A stretch of DNA of 27,599 nt from DASVDE01 sp035558955 (GTDB taxonomy: Bacteria > Actinomycetota > Thermoleophilia > Solirubrobacterales > 70-9): NCBI GenBank assembly GCA_035558955.1, contig DATMBX010000121.1, positions 1 through 27,599 on the forward strand, in the 5' to 3' direction. The translations under genes and the position numbers were made by a program. Under the pieces are notes generated by a model. That model ran no database searches and had not been told where the DNA came from. It was given only the letters and a program-made list of their open reading frames with translations. Shown here piece by piece: positions 1-6,310 of this stretch; the first letter of the stretch is position 1; each line of letters begins with the position of its first letter.

Positions 1-282
1 GCCCACCACGCCGACCTCGTGGAGGCCGTCGGGGCCGGGCTCCTCGTTCTCGGGGTCGCGGGAGGCGACCATGACCAGCATCCGATTGGCGCCGAGGACG
101 TCGTCGACGAGTTTGATCGAGCGCTCCTGCCCCACCGCGAGAGGGGTCAGGGTGTCGGGGAAGGTGACCATCTCGCGCAGCGGCAGGACCGGCAGCGCGT
201 CGGGCAGCGGCTCGTTGGCGCGGATCGCGTTCTCGATGTCCTCGGGGGCCTCGACGACCTCCAAGACGGGCGAGCCCTCCAT
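1..282 (-). CDS. lon: Lon protease, N-terminal part (cut by window edge)
   Basis: The 94 visible residues match the N-terminal (LAN) substrate-binding domain of the ATP-dependent protease Lon, which degrades misfolded and regulatory proteins in the cytoplasm. The motif LPVLPLREMVTFPDTLTPL, then a VGQERSIKLVDD segment and the MLVMVASRD strand, are typical of the first beta-rich subdomain. The AAA+ and Ser-Lys protease domains lie beyond base 1, so they cannot be checked. The ATG at 282-280 shares its A with the TGA of the upstream hsp20 gene, so the two are translationally coupled. Their pairing suggests one protein-quality-control operon: a holdase chaperone and a protease. The family call is firm from sequence; intactness is unknown. 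Confidence 0.9.
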   Translation of the reverse strand, partial: MEGSPVLEVVEAPEDIENAIRANEPLPDALPVLPLREMVTFPDTLTPLAVGQERSIKLVDDVLGANRMLVMVASRDPENEEPGPDGLHEVGVVG

Positions 283-725
283 CACTCCCGCCCGATCGGG
301 ACCTGCCGGGTGGTGTCCGCGGGGTCGCGCAGGGGCAGCTCGATTCTGAGAATGCCGTCCTCGTAGGTGGCCTTGGCGCTGTCGGCGTCGACGTCGGCCT
401 GCAGCTCGACGACACAGCGGAAAGGGCCGGAGGGAATCTCGACCTGCTGGTAAACCCGCCCCTCGGTTTCCTGCACCGGCCGGCCGCCGATGATCGCCAG
501 GCGCCGTCCGCTGGCTTCGATGTTGATGTCATCCAAGTCGACGCCGGCAAGGTCGACCTTGACCACGGCGCGCTCGGGATCGCCGCAGTAGTAGACGTCG
601 ACGTTGGGTGAGAACCCGGTGGTGCGCCGGCTGACGTAGGCGGTACGCCCCCAGCCGCTCCCGAGCATCTGATCCATCTCTCGCCGCATGCGGGCAAAGT
701 TGGCAAACAGGTCGCGTTCCGGCAT
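282..725 (-). CDS. Small heat-shock protein, Hsp20/alpha-crystallin family
   Basis: A 147-residue protein of normal length for the family. It has a short N-terminal arm (about 1-37, with FARMRREMDQML), an alpha-crystallin domain (about 38-132) that includes VDVYYCGDPERAVVKVDLAGV, split here as VDVYY and VKVDLAGVDLDDI, and the strand YEDGILRIELPLR near the end. A VPI motif sits close to the C terminus, where the family carries its IxI anchor. Such proteins bind unfolding clients without ATP and hold them for Hsp70/ClpB or proteases. The gene overlaps lon by one base, which fits hand-over to a protease. No HrcA or HspR-type inverted repeat is visible upstream. A -10-like TATCGT eight bases before the ATG suggests a leaderless transcript. 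Confidence 0.92.
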   Translation of the reverse strand: MPERDLFANFARMRREMDQMLGSGWGRTAYVSRRTTGFSPNVDVYYCGDPERAVVKVDLAGVDLDDINIEASGRRLAIIGGRPVQETEGRVYQQVEIPSGPFRCVVELQADVDADSAKATYEDGILRIELPLRDPADTTRQVPIGRE

Positions 726-733
726 GGGTGAAA

Positions 734-739
734 ACGATA
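734..739 (-). promoter_or_regulatory. Candidate -10 of hsp20-lon (leaderless)
   Basis: TATCGT on the minus strand ends eight bases before the hsp20 ATG. A start of transcription 6-8 bases downstream would fall at or next to the ATG. No ribosome binding site is visible between them. No convincing -35 was found. Confidence 0.4.
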
Positions 740-750
740 GCCGGGTATGG

Positions 751-936
751 CTATGCGGCGCGGGACTGGGATGCCCAGCGCGGGGCTCGCATGAGCAAGA
801 CAGGCTGGCGGGGCGGAACGAGGCCTTCGGGGCGATTGGGACGAAAGGTCGCGCAGGGCTCGTTCAGGTCGAGGGCGCAAAGGAGATTTCTGTGGAAGTA
901 GCAGTCCTCGCAGGTGGGCTTTCTCTTGCGCGGCAT
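751..936 (-). CDS. Small four-cysteine protein of unknown function
   Basis: A 61-residue basic protein. The N-terminal half carries four cysteines at 9, 12, 20 and 28 (C-x2-C-x7-C-x7-C, starting TCEDCYFHRNLLCALDLNEP), followed by a conserved-looking CATFRP stretch. The rest is proline- and arginine-rich and probably disordered. The spacing could bind one zinc ion, but no catalytic or DNA-binding fold is recognisable and I assign no function. It is a separate minus-strand unit upstream of hsp20, not overlapping it. The -10-like TTAGAT at 945-950, eight bases before the ATG, matches the leaderless pattern of its neighbours and supports a real gene. An overlapping plus-strand reading frame is treated as its shadow. 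Confidence 0.6.
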   Translation of the reverse strand: MPRKRKPTCEDCYFHRNLLCALDLNEPCATFRPNRPEGLVPPRQPVLLMRAPRWASQSRAA

Positions 937-1057
937 GGCGGCGCATCTAAGCAGCGTCGTGACGCTTTCGTGACGCCCGTTTCCGCAAATCGCAATCTCT
1001 TTGAAACAGCCCCGTCACATCTTCCCCGCGTCTTGCGGGAGTCGCGCCGGGCGCCGC

Positions 1058-1063
1058 TACCAT
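1058..1063 (+). promoter_or_regulatory. Candidate -10 of the fatty acid hydroxylase gene
   Basis: TACCAT ends eight bases before the ATG at 1072, with no Shine-Dalgarno between. This fits a leaderless transcript and supports 1072 as the start rather than the in-frame extension upstream. The -35 is not clear. Confidence 0.4.
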
Positions 1064-1071
1064 TGAGGCGA

Positions 1072-1698
1072 ATGGAAGCCCACAAGCGAACCGACAAGCT
1101 CGCGGCCTCCCCGCAGCTCTTCGAGAGCGACTTCCTCAACTTCTTCTCCCGGGTGCATCCGGCGATTCCGGCGATCGTCTTCGTGCCGGTCGTCGTCGCG
1201 ATGGAGTGGCTGGGGGTCGACCGCGGCTACGCGCTCTGGCAACTCGCCCTGCTGACGCTCGGCGGAGTCGGCATCTGGACGCTGACCGAGTACTGGCTGC
1301 ACCGGCTCGTCTTCCACTGGGAGCCCGACAACGCGCTCGGGCGCAGGATGCACTTCATCATCCATGGCATCCACCACGACCACCCCAACGACAAGCTGCG
1401 GCTGGTGATGCCGCCGGCGGTGGCGATCCCGCTGGCCGTTCTGTTCTTCTTCGGCTTCACCCTGGTGTTCGGGACGCCGGCCGCCTACCCGCTGTTCGCC
1501 GGCTTCATCGCGGGCTACCTCTTCTACGACTACACGCATTACTACGTGCACCACTTCGTCCCGAAATCGGACCTGGGCAAGCGCCTGCGCGAGCAGCACA
1601 TGCGCCATCACTTTCAGGACCATCGCTACGGATACGGCGTCTCTTCCCCACTATGGGATGTCGTCTTCCGCACTCTGCCGCGCAAGCGGACGCATTAG
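1072..1698 (+). CDS. Sterol desaturase / fatty acid hydroxylase family membrane enzyme
   Basis: A 208-residue integral membrane protein with the histidine clusters of the di-iron fatty acid hydroxylase/sterol desaturase family. They are HRLVFH (about 80-85), HFIIHGIHHDHP (about 96-107), YDYTHYYVHH (about 150-159) and EQHMRHHF (about 172-179). Hydrophobic spans lie near 30-47, 55-75, 120-137 and 140-155. The HGIHHDHP and HMRHHF motifs are closest to fatty acid 2-hydroxylases (FA2H/Scs7 type), which use O2 and an electron donor to hydroxylate an acyl chain. No cytochrome b5 domain is fused, so the electron donor must be separate. The substrate is inferred only from the family. The frame stays open far upstream to 688, but the family-like sequence begins at 1072 and the extension runs opposite the 61-residue gene. 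Confidence 0.85.
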   Translation: MEAHKRTDKLAASPQLFESDFLNFFSRVHPAIPAIVFVPVVVAMEWLGVDRGYALWQLALLTLGGVGIWTLTEYWLHRLVFHWEPDNALGRRMHFIIHGIHHDHPNDKLRLVMPPAVAIPLAVLFFFGFTLVFGTPAAYPLFAGFIAGYLFYDYTHYYVHHFVPKSDLGKRLREQHMRHHFQDHRYGYGVSSPLWDVVFRTLPRKRTH

Positions 1699-1786
1699 CG
1701 AAACTGCTCACTACCATCCGTGCGGTTGGCCCTTCTGTCCATTTGCACAGGCCATTTAGACCAAACGCATAGTAATACTGTCACTG

Positions 1787-1806
1787 TGCCACACTGAGAT
1801 GTGGCA
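1787..1806. promoter_or_regulatory. Dyad in the leader of the AT-hook gene
   Basis: TGCCACA and TGTGGCA form a perfect 7-bp inverted repeat with a 6-base spacer, 24 bases before the ATG at 1831. It lies in an unusually AT-rich stretch (1741-1830). It could be an operator, possibly for autoregulation, or a small mRNA hairpin. A -10-like TAATAC lies just upstream at 1773-1778, but I see no -35 at normal spacing. Confidence 0.4.
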
Positions 1807-1830
1807 GGAAATCCTTACTGAAAGGAAGAG

Positions 1831-2211
1831 ATGGCCACCATTTCCAGTGTGATCGACGAAGCGCGCGACCTGCTCGAGAAGCGCCTCGCCGAACTCGACG
1901 ACGAGCGCAAGCGTGTCGAGAGAGCTCTAGCGAACCTGGTGGGCGGAGGCACATCCCCCCGCCGCCGTGGTCCCGGTCGCCCGAAAGGCTCCACCAACAA
2001 AAAAGCCGGCGCCCCCCGTCGTCGTCGCGGTCGTCGTGGCGGCACTCGGGCCGACCAGGCCGTGAACCTGATCGCGGCGAACCCGGGCATCACCGCCTCG
2101 GAGATCGCCAAGACGATGAAAATCAAGCCCAACTATCTCTACCGGGTGCTCGGCGACCTGGAGAAGGAGAGACGGGTCAAGAAGAAAGGCCGTCAGTACA
2201 CGGCTGCCTAG
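1831..2211 (+). CDS. AT-hook / helix-turn-helix DNA-binding protein, likely nucleoid-associated
   Basis: A 126-residue, very basic protein in three parts. Residues 1-38 are a charged, leucine-spaced coiled coil (DEARDLLEKRLAELDDERKR), suited to dimerisation. Residues 41-72 are an AT-hook-type linker with the GRP core (RRGPGRPKGS, G49-R50-P51) and a second arginine cluster, PRRRRGRRG. Residues 73-126 look like a small winged helix-turn-helix (ITASEIAKTMKIKPNYLYRVL, then a basic hairpin ending in KKKGRQYTAA). This suggests an architectural or global DNA-binding protein, a functional analogue of Lsr2 or HU, but it is not a clear member of either family. Unlike most neighbours, it has a good ribosome binding site (AAAGGAAGAG just before the ATG) and a longer leader with a dyad, consistent with high expression. 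Confidence 0.75.
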   Translation: MATISSVIDEARDLLEKRLAELDDERKRVERALANLVGGGTSPRRRGPGRPKGSTNKKAGAPRRRRGRRGGTRADQAVNLIAANPGITASEIAKTMKIKPNYLYRVLGDLEKERRVKKKGRQYTAA

Positions 2212-2218
2212 CGTTGGG

Positions 2219-2250
2219 GCCAGCTGGGCTCTAGACGAGGCCCAGCTGGC
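2219..2250. terminator. Bidirectional terminator between convergent genes
   Basis: GCCAGCTGGGC and GCCCAGCTGGC form a perfect 11-bp stem with a 10-base loop. It lies between the end of the plus-strand AT-hook gene (2211) and the mdh gene. The mdh stop codon is in the loop and its last codons are encoded by the right arm. No long T-tract follows on either strand, so intrinsic termination would be weak. Confidence 0.65.
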
Positions 2251-3217
2251 TTACCGCGTCGCGCTCTTCGCGTAGCTCCGACGCGCTGGCGTCGATTCGA
2301 GTTCGCGAGAAATCGGAGATTTCGAGCCCCTCGACTACGGACCACTCGCCGTTTGAGCACTGGCAGGGGAGGCCGGCGACTATGCCTTCTTCGATGCCGT
2401 AGGCGCCGTCGGTGGGCACGCCCATCGAGACCCAGTCTCCATCGGGGGTGCCGAGCACCCAGTCATGGATGTGGTCGATCGCGGCGTTGGCCGCGGAGGC
2501 GGCACTGGAAGCGCCGCGCGCCTCGATGATCGCCGCGCCGCGCTTGGCCACCCGGGGGATGAACTCGTCGACGATCCAGGCCTGGTCGTCGATTGTCTCC
2601 CAGGCGCTCGCGCCGTTCACCTTGGCGTTGACCAGATCCGGGTATTGGGTGGTGGAGTGGTTGCCCCACACGGTCATGTTGGTGACGTCGGAGACCTGCT
2701 TGCCGAGCTTGTTCGCCAACTGCGCGATCGCTCGGTTGTGGTCGAGCCGCATCATCGCGGTGAAGCGCTCGCGCGGGACGCCGTCGGCGTTGGACATCGC
2801 GATCAGGCAGTTGGTGTTGGCGGGGTTGCCGACCACCAGGATCCGCACATCGGAGGCGGCGCCGGCGGCGATCGCCTCGCCCTGGGGCTTGAAGATGCCG
2901 CCGTTGGCTTCGAGCAGGTCGGAGCGCTCCATGCCGGGGCCGCGGGGGCGGGCGCCAACCAGCAGGCCCACGTTGCAGCCGTCGAAGGCGGCCTTCGGAT
3001 CGTCGTGGATGTCGATCTTGCGCAGCAGGGGGAAGGCGCAATCGTCGAGTTCCATCGCGGTGCCCTCCGCCGCCTTCACCGCGTCGGGGATCTCCAGCAG
3101 GCTCAGCTCCACCGGCGTGTCGGGGCCGAGCATCTGGCCGCTGGCGATGCGGAACAACAGCGCGTAGCCGATCTGCCCGGCGGCGCCGGTGACGGTGACC
3201 TTGACTGGAGTGCTCAC
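2231..3217 (-). CDS. mdh: Malate dehydrogenase (NAD-type, cytosolic-like)
   Basis: A 328-residue oxidoreductase that interconverts malate and oxaloacetate in the TCA cycle. The NAD-binding motif TVTGAAGQIGYALLFRIASG is at the N terminus. The substrate loop reads GARPRGPGMERSDLL, the catalytic aspartate-arginine pair is in MRLDHNRAIAQLANKLG, and the proton-relay histidine is in VWGNHSTTQYPDL. This layout is that of the cytosolic/chloroplast MDH subfamily found in many actinobacteria, not the LDH-like one. The GTG start at 3217 is set by the Shine-Dalgarno AGGAGA nine bases upstream and by family length. The frame remains open to 3691, but that part is antisense to icd. It follows icd by 35 bases, so the two probably form an operon. 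Confidence 0.95.
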   Translation of the reverse strand: MSTPVKVTVTGAAGQIGYALLFRIASGQMLGPDTPVELSLLEIPDAVKAAEGTAMELDDCAFPLLRKIDIHDDPKAAFDGCNVGLLVGARPRGPGMERSDLLEANGGIFKPQGEAIAAGAASDVRILVVGNPANTNCLIAMSNADGVPRERFTAMMRLDHNRAIAQLANKLGKQVSDVTNMTVWGNHSTTQYPDLVNAKVNGASAWETIDDQAWIVDEFIPRVAKRGAAIIEARGASSAASAANAAIDHIHDWVLGTPDGDWVSMGVPTDGAYGIEEGIVAGLPCQCSNGEWSVVEGLEISDFSRTRIDASASELREERDAVSQLGLV

Positions 3218-3226
3218 GGAATCTGT

Positions 3227-3232
3227 TCTCCT
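3227..3232 (-). promoter_or_regulatory. Ribosome binding site deciding the mdh start
   Basis: AGGAGA on the minus strand, nine bases before the GTG at 3217. As the second gene of the icd-mdh pair, mdh needs its own ribosome binding site, and this one rules out the long upstream in-frame extension. Confidence 0.8.
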
Positions 3233-3252
3233 GTGGATCGAGGGTTTTGGGA

Positions 3253-4467
3253 CTAAGCCATAGCCGTTTGCAGGTTCTCGTCTATCGAGGCGAGGAACTC
3301 CTGCGTGGTCTGGAATGCCTGGTCGGGGCCGACCAGCAACGCCAAGTCTTTTGTCATCTTGCCGCTCTCGACCGTCTCTACGCATACCCGCTCCAGGGTT
3401 TCGGCGAACCGTGAAACCTCGGGGGTGTCGTCGAGGCGCCCGCGGGCGGCGAGACCGCGGGTCCAGGCGAAGATCGAGGCGATCGGGTTGGTCGAGGTGG
3501 GCTTGCCCTGCTGATGCCGGCGGTAGTGGCGGGTGACGGTGCCGTGCGCAGCCTCCGCCTCGAAGGTCTTGCCGTCGGCGGTCATCAACACACTGGTCAT
3601 CAGCCCGAGCGAGCCGAAGCCCTGGGCGACGGTGTCCGACTGGACGTCGCCGTCGTAGTTCTTGCAGGCCCAAACGTAGCCCCCCTCCCACTTCAGCGCG
3701 GCGGCGACCATGTCGTCGATCAGGCGATGCTCGTAGGTGAGCCCCTTCGCTTCGAAGTCCGCCTTGAACTCGTTCTCGTAGACCTCGGCGAAGATGTCCT
3801 TGAAGCGACCGTCGTAGCGCTTGAGGATGGTGTTCTTGGTCGAGAGGTAGACGGGGTAGTCGCGATCTAGGCCGTAGCGCATGGAGGCGCGGGCGAAGTC
3901 GCGGATCGAGTCGTCGAGGTTGTACATCGCCATCGCGATGCCGCCGCCGGGGAAGTCGTAGACGTCGAGCTCGACCGGCTCGGAGCCGTCCTTGGGTGTG
4001 TATGTGAGAGTGAGCGTCCCCTCACCGGGAACGACGAGGTCTGTGGCGCGGTACTGATCGCCGAAGGCGTGGCGGCCGATCACAATCGGCTTCGTCCAGC
4101 CGGGCACCAGGCGCGGGATGTTGGAGATGACGATCGGCTCGCGGAAGATGACGCCGCCGAGGACGTTGCGAATCGTCCCGTTCGGCGAACGATACATCTC
4201 GTGGAGGCCGAACTCCTTGACGCGGGCCTCGTCGGGTGTGATCGTCGCGCACTTGACGCCGACGCCGTACTCCTTGATCGCGTTCGCCGCGTCGATCGTG
4301 ATCTGGTCACGGGTCGCGTCGCGGCTCTCGATCCCGAGGTCGAAGTACTTCAGCTCGACGTCGAGGTAGGGCAGGATCAGCTGCTCTTTGATGAACGCCC
4401 AGATGATTCGGGTCATCTCGTCCCCGTCGAGCTCGACGATCGGGTTCTTGACTTGGATCTTCGCCAC
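3253..4467 (-). CDS. icd: Isocitrate dehydrogenase, NADP-dependent, eukaryote-like dimeric type
   Basis: A 404-residue enzyme converting isocitrate to 2-oxoglutarate and CO2 with NADP. It belongs to the homodimeric subfamily that includes human IDH1/2, not the E. coli Icd type. Signatures are VELDGDEMTRIIW at the N terminus, the isocitrate-binding SPNGTIRN (about 94-101), WACKNYDGDVQSDTVAQGFG with the metal-binding aspartates, and the cofactor segment EAAHGTVTRHYR followed by TSTNPIASIFAWTRGL. The TVTRHYR stretch favours NADP. The GTG at 4467 agrees with the family N terminus. A -10-like TAGGGT nine bases upstream suggests a leaderless mRNA. It heads a two-gene unit with mdh. Confidence 0.96.
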   Translation of the reverse strand: MAKIQVKNPIVELDGDEMTRIIWAFIKEQLILPYLDVELKYFDLGIESRDATRDQITIDAANAIKEYGVGVKCATITPDEARVKEFGLHEMYRSPNGTIRNVLGGVIFREPIVISNIPRLVPGWTKPIVIGRHAFGDQYRATDLVVPGEGTLTLTYTPKDGSEPVELDVYDFPGGGIAMAMYNLDDSIRDFARASMRYGLDRDYPVYLSTKNTILKRYDGRFKDIFAEVYENEFKADFEAKGLTYEHRLIDDMVAAALKWEGGYVWACKNYDGDVQSDTVAQGFGSLGLMTSVLMTADGKTFEAEAAHGTVTRHYRRHQQGKPTSTNPIASIFAWTRGLAARGRLDDTPEVSRFAETLERVCVETVESGKMTKDLALLVGPDQAFQTTQEFLASIDENLQTAMA

Positions 4468-4476
4468 CGACGCGGC

Positions 4477-4482
4477 ACCCTA
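4477..4482 (-). promoter_or_regulatory. Candidate -10 of icd-mdh (leaderless)
   Basis: TAGGGT on the minus strand, nine bases before the GTG of icd. The -35 region would fall inside the palindrome at 4491-4543, so any factor bound there could occlude or recruit polymerase. Confidence 0.45.
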
Positions 4483-4490
4483 GCGAGAGA

Positions 4491-4543
4491 CCGTTCCGCT
4501 GCAACTTATCCCTGACATACCGGGATAAGTCGCAGCGGAACGG
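4491..4543. repeat. Dispersed palindromic element, copy 1
   Basis: Two 22-bp arms (4491-4512 and 4522-4543) pair with one mismatch around the 9-base loop TGACATACC. The arms run CCGTTCCGCTGC then CTTATCCC, and GGGATAAG then CGCAGCGGAACGG. A second, inverted copy is at 15509-15553. Both sit between divergently transcribed genes, between the two -10 candidates. It could be an operator or a REP-like repeat; its position upstream of both genes argues against a terminator. Confidence 0.85.
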
Positions 4544-4555
4544 GGGTTGGCGTGC

Positions 4556-4561
4556 GAGAAT
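4556..4561 (+). promoter_or_regulatory. Candidate -10 of the AidB-like gene (leaderless)
   Basis: GAGAAT, six bases before the ATG at 4568 and 12 bases after the palindrome. It is a weaker match than most others in this window. If it is used, the transcript begins at or very near the ATG. Confidence 0.35.
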
Positions 4562-4567
4562 CGGGCG

Positions 4568-6310
4568 ATGGCCACCGTCGAGCGCCGTTCCGGGAGCACG
4601 CACGAGGTGACGAACCAGCCGCCGCCGCTGGTCGACTACAACGTCTTCGAGGCCGACCGGCCTCTGGTCGAGGCGGTGCGCCGCGAGGGCGCCGACTGGG
4701 CGCAGGAGCGGATCTCCGCGGTCGGCGAGCTGGCCGGGACGGAGCGAATCCAGCGCCTCGGCGCCGAGGCCAACGAGAATCCGCCGAAGCTGCGCACCCA
4801 CGACCGCTTCGGCCACCGGGTCGACGAGGTCGAATTCCACCCGGCCTGGCACGAGCTGCTGGGGTTGGCGGTGGAGCACGAGCTTCACTCCTCCCCCTGG
4901 AAAGACCCGCGGCCGGGAGCCCACGTCGCCCGCGGCGCCGCCTTCATGTGCATGTCCCAGGCGGAGGCGGGGATCGGCTGCCCGATCTCGATGACCTACT
5001 CGGTGATCCCGGCGCTGCGCCACCAGCCCGAGCTGGCCGCCGAGTGGGAGCCGCGCTTTCTCTCTCCCGTCTACGACCCGCGCAACGCGCCGGCGCCGGA
5101 GAAGCCAGGCGCGCTGGCCGGGATGGGGATGACCGAGAAGCAGGGAGGCACCGACGTGCGCGCCAACACCACGGTGGCGCAACCGGTGAACGGCGGCGGG
5201 CCTGGCGCCGAGTACGAGCTGACCGGCCACAAGTGGTTCATGTCGGCGCCAATGTGCGACGCCTTCCTCGTCCTGGCCCAGGCCGACGGCGGCATCTCCT
5301 GCTTCCTCTTCCCGCGCTGGACGCCCGACGGCGAGCGCAACCGCTTCCGCCTGCAGCGACTGAAGGACAAGCTCGGCAACCGCTCCAACGCCTCCAGCGA
5401 GATCGAGTTCGACGCCGCCTCGGCCTGGCTGGTCGGCGAGGAGGGCGCCGGGGTGCGAACGATCATCGAGATGGTCAACCACACCCGCCTGGACTGCGTG
5501 ATGGGGGGGGCGACGGGGATGCGGGCCGGAGTCACGGGGGCGATACACCACGCCTCCCACCGCTCGGTCTTCGGCAAGGAGTTGGTCGAGCAGCCCCTGA
5601 TGCGCAACGTGCTGGCCGACCTCTGCGTCGAGTCGGAGGCGGCGACGATCTCGGCGATGCGCCTCGCCCGCGCCTACGACGAATCACAAACGGCCGCCTC
5701 CTCTGCTCCCGCGACGGCGCAGGAATCAGATATGGATGCGCCGTCGCTCCCGCGTCCGGGGGCGGCCGGGAACAACCCTGAAGAGGCCGCGCAGTTCAAA
5801 CGCATCGCTACCGCAGTTATGAAGTACTGGATCTGCAAGCGAGCGCCGATGCACGCCGGCGAGTCGCTCGAGTGTTTGGGCGGCAACGGCTTCGTCGAGG
5901 AGTCGGGAATGCCTCGCCTCTTCCGCGAGAGCCCCCTCAACTCGATCTGGGAGGGGTCGGGCAACGTCCAGTGCCTCGACGTGCTGCGGGCGATGATCAA
6001 GACGCCCTCGTCCCTCGAAGCCTTCTTCTCAGAGGTCGCCGAAGCGTCTGACCCCCGCCTGGACTCATATGTCTCCTCCCTGCGCAACGACCTTCCGGGC
6101 GACATCGAGACGATCGAGTCCCGCGCCCGGCATTTGGTCGAGCGGATGGCGCTCGCCCTCCAAGCGTCCCTACTTATCCGCTACGGCGACGAGGCGACCG
6201 CCGATGCCTTTTGCGCTTCCCGGCTGGGTGGCGATTGGGGTCAGGCCTTCGGGACTTTGCCCCCGGCAACAGACTTCGGTCGAATCATCGCCCGGCACCG
6301 GCCGTCGTAG
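4568..6310 (+). CDS. AidB-like acyl-CoA dehydrogenase with a palindrome-encoded insert
   Basis: A 580-residue flavoprotein that follows E. coli AidB along its length: DYNVFEADRPLVEAVRREGA at the N terminus, FHPAWHELL, GMGMTEKQGGTDVRANTT, RLKDKLGNRSNASSEIEF, and LFRESPLNSIWEGSGNVQC with the family glutamate. AidB binds FAD and DNA and belongs to the alkylation response; its physiological substrate is unsettled, so a fatty-acid role remains possible. Between LARAYDE and AAQFKRI there are about 25-30 extra residues rich in Ala, Ser, Pro and Gln (about 375-401) that AidB lacks. They are encoded by a nested palindrome. The ATG at 4568 is preferred over an in-frame TTG at 4547 because a -10-like GAGAAT is six bases upstream. 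Its 3' end overlaps the convergent protease gene by 26 bases. Confidence 0.88.
   Translation: MATVERRSGSTHEVTNQPPPLVDYNVFEADRPLVEAVRREGADWAQERISAVGELAGTERIQRLGAEANENPPKLRTHDRFGHRVDEVEFHPAWHELLGLAVEHELHSSPWKDPRPGAHVARGAAFMCMSQAEAGIGCPISMTYSVIPALRHQPELAAEWEPRFLSPVYDPRNAPAPEKPGALAGMGMTEKQGGTDVRANTTVAQPVNGGGPGAEYELTGHKWFMSAPMCDAFLVLAQADGGISCFLFPRWTPDGERNRFRLQRLKDKLGNRSNASSEIEFDAASAWLVGEEGAGVRTIIEMVNHTRLDCVMGGATGMRAGVTGAIHHASHRSVFGKELVEQPLMRNVLADLCVESEAATISAMRLARAYDESQTAASSAPATAQESDMDAPSLPRPGAAGNNPEEAAQFKRIATAVMKYWICKRAPMHAGESLECLGGNGFVEESGMPRLFRESPLNSIWEGSGNVQCLDVLRAMIKTPSSLEAFFSEVAEASDPRLDSYVSSLRNDLPGDIETIESRARHLVERMALALQASLLIRYGDEATADAFCASRLGGDWGQAFGTLPPATDFGRIIARHRPS
5691..5768. repeat. Nested palindrome inside the AidB-like coding region
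   Basis: Outer arms CGGCCGCC (5691-5698) and GGCGGCCG (5761-5768) enclose perfect 11-bp inner arms GCGACGGCGCA (5711-5721) and TGCGCCGTCGC (5737-5747) around a 15-base loop. The span is 78 bp, exactly 26 codons, and the reading frame continues through it. It falls at a loop where E. coli AidB has no equivalent residues. Confidence 0.75.

Noticed and set aside
688..1071. In-frame N-terminal extension of the fatty acid hydroxylase
   Set aside because: It is arginine/glycine-rich with no family similarity, lies antisense to the 61-residue gene, and the ATG at 1072 has a -10 eight bases upstream.
3218..3691. Upstream extension of the mdh frame
   Set aside because: It is antisense-frame sequence within icd, and a good Shine-Dalgarno precedes the GTG at 3217.
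6168..6186. A possible third copy of the dispersed element (CTTATCCGCTACGG) within the AidB-like gene
   Set aside because: Only the CTTATCC part matches, there is no opposite arm, and it encodes the ordinary sequence LLIRYGDEAT.
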